A stretch of DNA of 33,973 bases from Gemmatimonadota bacterium. GTDB lineage: Bacteria > Gemmatimonadota > Gemmatimonadetes > Longimicrobiales > Gaopeijiaceae. The DNA is taken from contig JAPPGI010000033.1 in NCBI GenBank assembly GCA_028874985.1, positions 1 to 33,973 on the forward strand. The letters run 5' to 3'. Below, piece after piece: positions 30,479-33,973 of the stretch. A program made the translations under genes and the position numbers. The notes beneath the pieces were generated by a model. It worked only from the letters and a program-made list of their open reading frames with translations, made no database searches and was not told the origin of the DNA. The stretch's first letter is position 1, and the number at the start of each line of letters is the position of its first letter.

Positions 30479-33310
30479 ATGAAAGGACATCACTCTCCCT
30501 GCCTGCTCTCCTCGCTTGTGGGCACGGCAATGCTCGTCTGGGCCACGGGCGCCTCGGCCCAGGACCTGGCGCTCGACGACCCCATCCCCCCCGACCCCGC
30601 CGTCATCACCGGCACCCTCGAAAACGGGCTCACCTTCTTCATCCACGAGAACGACCAGCCGGAAAACCGGGTTGAACTGCGCCTGGCCGTCAACGTCGGC
30701 TCGATCGTCGAGGACGAAGACCAGCTCGGTCTGGCGCATTTCGTGGAACACATGGCCTTCAACGGGACGGAGAACTTCGAGAAGCAGGCGCTTGTGGACT
30801 ATCTCGAATCGATCGGGATGCGCTTCGGGCCCGACATCAACGCCTACACCAGCTTCGACGAGACCGTGTACATGCTGCAGGTCCCGATGGACGACCCCGA
30901 GATGCTCTCGACCGCGTTCCAGATCCTCGTGGACTGGGCGGGTGCCGTCGTGTTCGACCCGGAGGAGGTCGACAAGGAGCGCGGCGTGGTCATCGAGGAG
31001 TGGCGCGGCCGCCGAGGTGGCTTTGCCCGGATCCAGGACCAGCAGTTCCCCGTGATGTTCCACGGATCGCGCTACGCGGAGCGGCTTCCGATCGGTGACC
31101 CCGAAATCCTCGAAACGGCGCCGGCCGAGACGCTGCGCCGCTTCTACGAGGACTGGTACCGCCCGGACCTGATGGCCATCATCGCGGTCGGTGATTTCGA
31201 CGCCGCGGAAATCGAGGCCACGATAAGGGAGCGGTTCGGAGGTTTGAGCGGCCCCGAGCAGCCGAGACCCAGAACCGAAACGGAAGTCCCCGTCGACCAT
31301 GCGCCGCTGATCTCGATCGCCACCGACCCGGAGATGCCGTTCAGCCAGATCGGGGTCATGTACAAGCAGCCGCCCAGCCCGCGGGGGACGCTGGCCGACT
31401 TCCGGCGTGACCGGGTCCGGTCGCTCTACTCGTACATGCTCAACCAGCGGCTGGACGAGTTGACTCAGCAGGCCGACCCCCCCTTCCTGGGTGCGTCCGT
31501 CGGCGGCGGCGGGTTCGTCCGGGGAATGGACGCCGTCCAGCTCGGGGCCAACGTCGCCGGGGACGCCTATGTGCGAGGCCTCGATGCGCTGCTGACGGAG
31601 GCCCAACGGGTCGCCCGGCACGGCTTCACCGCCACGGAACTGGAGAGGGAGAAGACTGCGCTTAGGCGGCTGTACGAGAGCAGGCTGGCCGAGGTCGAGA
31701 ACAGGGAGTCGGGGGCGCTCGCGAGCCGCTACGTCAACGTGTTCCTGGAGGGAGTTCCGTATCCCAGCGTGGAAACGCAGATCGAGCTCCTGGACGCCTT
31801 CCTGCCGGGGATCACGCTGGAGGAAACCAATGCGCTGGCCCAGGGATGGATGAAGGAGGAGGGCCGCGTGATCGTGGTCAGCGGACCGGAAAAGGAAGGA
31901 CTCGCCACCCCGACCGAGGACGAGGTGACCGGCATCTTCGCGGCGGTTTCCGCAAAGGAGATCGAGGCCTATGAGGACGCGGCGGTCGATGCACCGCTCG
32001 TCGCCGACGTGCCGGAAGGCTCCCCGGTCGCGTCCGAGGAGGCGATCGACGAGGTGGGCGTCACCATATGGGAGCTGGAAAACGGTGTGCGCGTCATTCT
32101 CAAACCCACCGACTTCAAGGACGACGAGGTCATCTTCTCGGCCACGAGTCCGGGCGGTTCCTCGCTGGCGCCGGAGGAGACGTTCCGGGATGCGGAGATG
32201 GCGACCAATGCGGTGCGGCAGGGGGGTGTGGGCGAATTCGACCAGATCGCGCTCGGCAAGAAGCTGACCGGAAAGGTCGCCAGGGTTTCGCCTTCCATCG
32301 GGTCCCTCACCGAGGGATTCAACGGCTCGGCCTCGCCCCAGGACCTGGAGACGGCGTTTCAGCTCATCTACCTGTATTTCTCGGCCCCGAGGAAGGACGA
32401 AACGGCTTTTGACGCCTTCAGGGCACAACAGGTGGGCATGTTGGCCAACTACGGGGCGATGCCGCAGGTGGCCTTCGCCGATACCGTGTCGAGCACCATG
32501 ACCCAGGGACATCCGCGGTCCGGCACTCTTTCCGACCAGCTGAAGGCGCTGGAGGAGGCCGACCTGGATGTGGCCCTCGACTTCTACCGCGACCGCTTCG
32601 CGGATGCCTCCGACTTCACCTTCTACTTCGTGGGTGCGTTCGACCTGGCGGGCATCAAGCCGATGGTGGAGACCTACCTGGGAGCGCTGCCCAACCTGGG
32701 GCGCGAGGAGAGCTGGGTCGACCACGGGATAGATCCGCCCGCCGGCGTGATCGAAAAGGTGGTCCACAAGGGACTGGAGCCCCAGAGCCTGACCCGGATC
32801 TACTTCTCGGGAGACGCGGAGTATTCCCTGGAGGAAGCGACGACGATAAGGGCGCTGGCCGGCGTTCTCCGCATTCGCCTGCGCGAGCTGCTGCGCGAAG
32901 ACATGGGCGGCACCTACGGCGTCGGTGTTTCGGGATCCCTCACGTACCGGCCCGACGAGGAGTACCGGATACAGGTGAACTTCGGTTCGGATCCCGAGCG
33001 GGCCGAGGAGCTGTCGGCGGTCGTCTTCGAAGAGATCGAGAGGCTGAAGGCCGAGGGGCCCGACCCGGAAATCGTCGCCAAGGTGCGCGAAACCGACCGC
33101 CGCTCCAAGGAGACCGACCTCAAGGAGAACCGCTACTGGCACGGCCAGCTGAGGGCCTACGCACAGACGGGAAGGGACTTCCGCGACATTCCCAAGTACG
33201 ACCGGATCGAGAACTGGACCGCGGAGCAGGTGCAGCAGGCCGCCAACCGTTATCTGCGGATGGACCAGTACGCCAAGTTCGTGCTTCTGCCGGAGCAGAA
33301 GATCCCGTAG
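30479..33310 (+). CDS. Secreted M16-family zinc metallopeptidase
   Basis: This 943-residue protein has a Sec signal (MKGHHSPCLLSSLVGTAMLV, then WATGASAQ with likely cleavage after ASA). Two M16 halves follow. The first is the active one: HFVEH at 87-91 is the inverted zinc motif HxxEH, and the third ligand is a Glu of VVIEEW (173 or 174). The second half (from about 535, VTIWELENGVRVILKPTDFK) lacks HxxEH, as expected for the inactive partner. GTYGVGVSGSLTYRPDEEY is the conserved R/Y block of the second half. The size and layout match PqqL/pitrilysin-type single-chain enzymes that degrade peptides in the periplasm. The gene stands alone and ends just before a strong hairpin. Confidence 0.92.
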   Translation: MKGHHSPCLLSSLVGTAMLVWATGASAQDLALDDPIPPDPAVITGTLENGLTFFIHENDQPENRVELRLAVNVGSIVEDEDQLGLAHFVEHMAFNGTENFEKQALVDYLESIGMRFGPDINAYTSFDETVYMLQVPMDDPEMLSTAFQILVDWAGAVVFDPEEVDKERGVVIEEWRGRRGGFARIQDQQFPVMFHGSRYAERLPIGDPEILETAPAETLRRFYEDWYRPDLMAIIAVGDFDAAEIEATIRERFGGLSGPEQPRPRTETEVPVDHAPLISIATDPEMPFSQIGVMYKQPPSPRGTLADFRRDRVRSLYSYMLNQRLDELTQQADPPFLGASVGGGGFVRGMDAVQLGANVAGDAYVRGLDALLTEAQRVARHGFTATELEREKTALRRLYESRLAEVENRESGALASRYVNVFLEGVPYPSVETQIELLDAFLPGITLEETNALAQGWMKEEGRVIVVSGPEKEGLATPTEDEVTGIFAAVSAKEIEAYEDAAVDAPLVADVPEGSPVASEEAIDEVGVTIWELENGVRVILKPTDFKDDEVIFSATSPGGSSLAPEETFRDAEMATNAVRQGGVGEFDQIALGKKLTGKVARVSPSIGSLTEGFNGSASPQDLETAFQLIYLYFSAPRKDETAFDAFRAQQVGMLANYGAMPQVAFADTVSSTMTQGHPRSGTLSDQLKALEEADLDVALDFYRDRFADASDFTFYFVGAFDLAGIKPMVETYLGALPNLGREESWVDHGIDPPAGVIEKVVHKGLEPQSLTRIYFSGDAEYSLEEATTIRALAGVLRIRLRELLREDMGGTYGVGVSGSLTYRPDEEYRIQVNFGSDPERAEELSAVVFEEIERLKAEGPDPEIVAKVRETDRRSKETDLKENRYWHGQLRAYAQTGRDFRDIPKYDRIENWTAEQVQQAANRYLRMDQYAKFVLLPEQKIP

Positions 33311-33919
33311 GGAACCATGTAGGGGAAGCCCCGCGCCCGGCCCGGAAACGCGGCCGGGCACGGGGCTTCCCGGCTACCGCGCCATGGAGGCGTACTTGAC
33401 GACGGTGCGGGCGGGGGAGCGGGGGCGGAGGCGCGGGAGATCCCGATTTCGTCGCTGGGTGAGCGGCGCGCCCGATCCCGATGACTGGGGTAGAACCTCA
33501 GGCTGTACTGGACCACATCGTGGACCGGCTTGTCGCACATCAGTGCCGGCGAAAACCGCAAACGGCGTACTATGCGACGTGCCGCTTCATCGAAGTGCCT
33601 GTTCCCGGAACTATCACGTACTCGTGAGTTCCCGACTCTGCCCCTGTCGTCGATCTGAAGGGTCAGGCCTGTCGTACCGCCCCTCCCGCGCCCCTTCATC
33701 TCATCCGGGTAGTGGCGCCGTATCAGGTCCGAGACGACACCGCTGCCACTTTCCCGCCTGGCCGGCCTGAAACCGGCAAGGCACGTATCCGGAATCTCGG
33801 GCCGGGCCCAGCCCTCCCGGCGCGCGACCCTCAGTGTCTCCTCGCGCTCCCGTTCGGCCTCCAACCTGCCGAACCATTCTTCCATGTACCTGTGGAATTC
33901 GGAAAGCGGAGGACCGGAG
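33250..33919 (-). pseudogene. TonB C-terminal-domain protein, 5' truncated
   Basis: Read on the minus strand from 33885, the frame shows a charged N-terminal part (MEEWFGRLEAEREREETLRV). A TonB C-terminal fold follows at about 50-132: VVSDLIRRHYPDEMKG, GLTLQIDDRGRVGNSRV, DSSGNRHFDEAARRIVRRL, RFSPALMCDKPV, HDVVQYSLRFYP. Such domains transduce energy to outer-membrane transporters or occur in related periplasmic proteins. The frame stays open upstream to 33919 (HSGPPLSEFHRY before the Met) and is lost exactly where the insertion-sequence end begins. No signal or TM segment remains. Downstream it runs on through the hairpin and 61 bases into the peptidase gene. Another frame closes at 33374 just before the hairpin, so a late frameshift is possible. 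Confidence 0.7.
33324..33370. terminator. Strong hairpin between convergent genes
   Basis: GGAAGCCCCGCGCCCGGCC at 33324-33342 pairs with GGCCGGGCACGGGGCTTCC at 33352-33370 (18 of 19 pairs). The apex can form CG-GAAA-CG, a GNRA-type loop. It begins 14 bases after the peptidase stop and probably terminates transcription from both sides. Neither side has a T-run, so Rho or a U-less mechanism may be involved. Confidence 0.65.
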
Positions 33920-33973
33920 TGTCAATGGGCATCGAAAACGGCACACTTTCGGGCATTGAAAATGGCACACTCC
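33920..33973. mobile_element. End of an IS21-type insertion sequence (cut by window edge)
   Basis: The segment begins TGTCAATGGGC and holds two direct repeats of the form GGGCATYGAAAAYGGCACAC at 33927 and 33951, 24 bases apart, 19 of 21 bases identical. IS21-family elements have TG...CA termini with several such repeats inside each end, bound by the transposase. No transposase gene is in view. The outer boundary at 33920 coincides with the loss of the TonB-type reading frame. The family assignment is from the repeat layout, not a database match. Confidence 0.6.

Noticed and set aside
29837-33361. Minus-strand open frame of about 1170 codons opposite radC and the peptidase
   Set aside because: It is low-complexity, Arg/Val/Leu-rich sequence mirroring the M16 gene codon pattern; no domain or start signal.
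33384-33770. Plus-strand open frame after the peptidase
   Set aside because: It is the complement of the TonB-domain frame and shows no protein-like features.
33920-33973. CRISPR-like pair of direct repeats
   Set aside because: Two imperfect copies with a three-base gap do not form repeat-spacer units; the layout fits an insertion-sequence end better.

Overview
The window is a high-G+C bacterial chromosome segment (GTG and TTG starts are common). It carries a nearly complete, collinear str-S10-spc-alpha ribosomal protein supercluster, followed by envelope and sugar-nucleotide genes. BamD-like and TPR lipoproteins, a secreted M16 zinc protease and a TonB-type C-terminal domain point to a diderm. 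Gemmatimonadota or a relative is my best guess from overall flavour (inference only, no search was run).

Layout. 1-3511: end of rpsG, then fusA and tuf. 3527-12883: rpsJ-rplC-rplD-rplW-rplB-rpsS-rplV-rpsC-rplP-rpmC-rpsQ-rplN-rplX-rplE-rpsH-rplF-rplR-rpsE-rpmD-rplO; rpsN is missing from its usual place between rplE and rpsH. 12915-19366: secY-adk-map-rpmJ-rpsM-rpsK-rpsD-rpoA-rplQ; infA is missing between map and rpmJ. 19440-23761: an unrecognised membrane-anchored protein, then three sugar-nucleotide enzymes (WbpA/WecC-type dehydrogenase, UDP-glucose dehydrogenase, UDP-glucuronate decarboxylase) predicted to supply UDP-HexNAcA, UDP-GlcA and UDP-xylose for surface glycans. 23758-30238: TPR lipoprotein, BamD-like lipoprotein, nadD, secA and radC, tightly packed or overlapping. 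30479-33310: large secreted M16 peptidase. A strong hairpin follows, and then, on the minus strand, a TonB-domain gene whose 5' part is cut off by what looks like the end of an IS21-family insertion sequence at the window edge.

The most unusual content is a small dispersed repeat family lodged between genes of these essential operons. Three near-complete copies (rplC/rplD, secY/adk, rpmJ/rpsM) and two fragments (3' end of ugd; inverted after the gene at 19440) share terminal inverted repeats built on AGCAGCCCGTGGAC. Each of the three large copies stays open in the same reading frame, with length differences that are multiples of three and, in one copy, a compensated frameshift. The frame ends within a few bases of the next start codon, and rplD, adk and uxs have no visible Shine-Dalgarno sequence of their own there. 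One fragment is fused in frame to the C-terminus of Ugd. This resembles the in-frame palindromic elements of Rickettsia in concept, although the sequence is not one I recognise.
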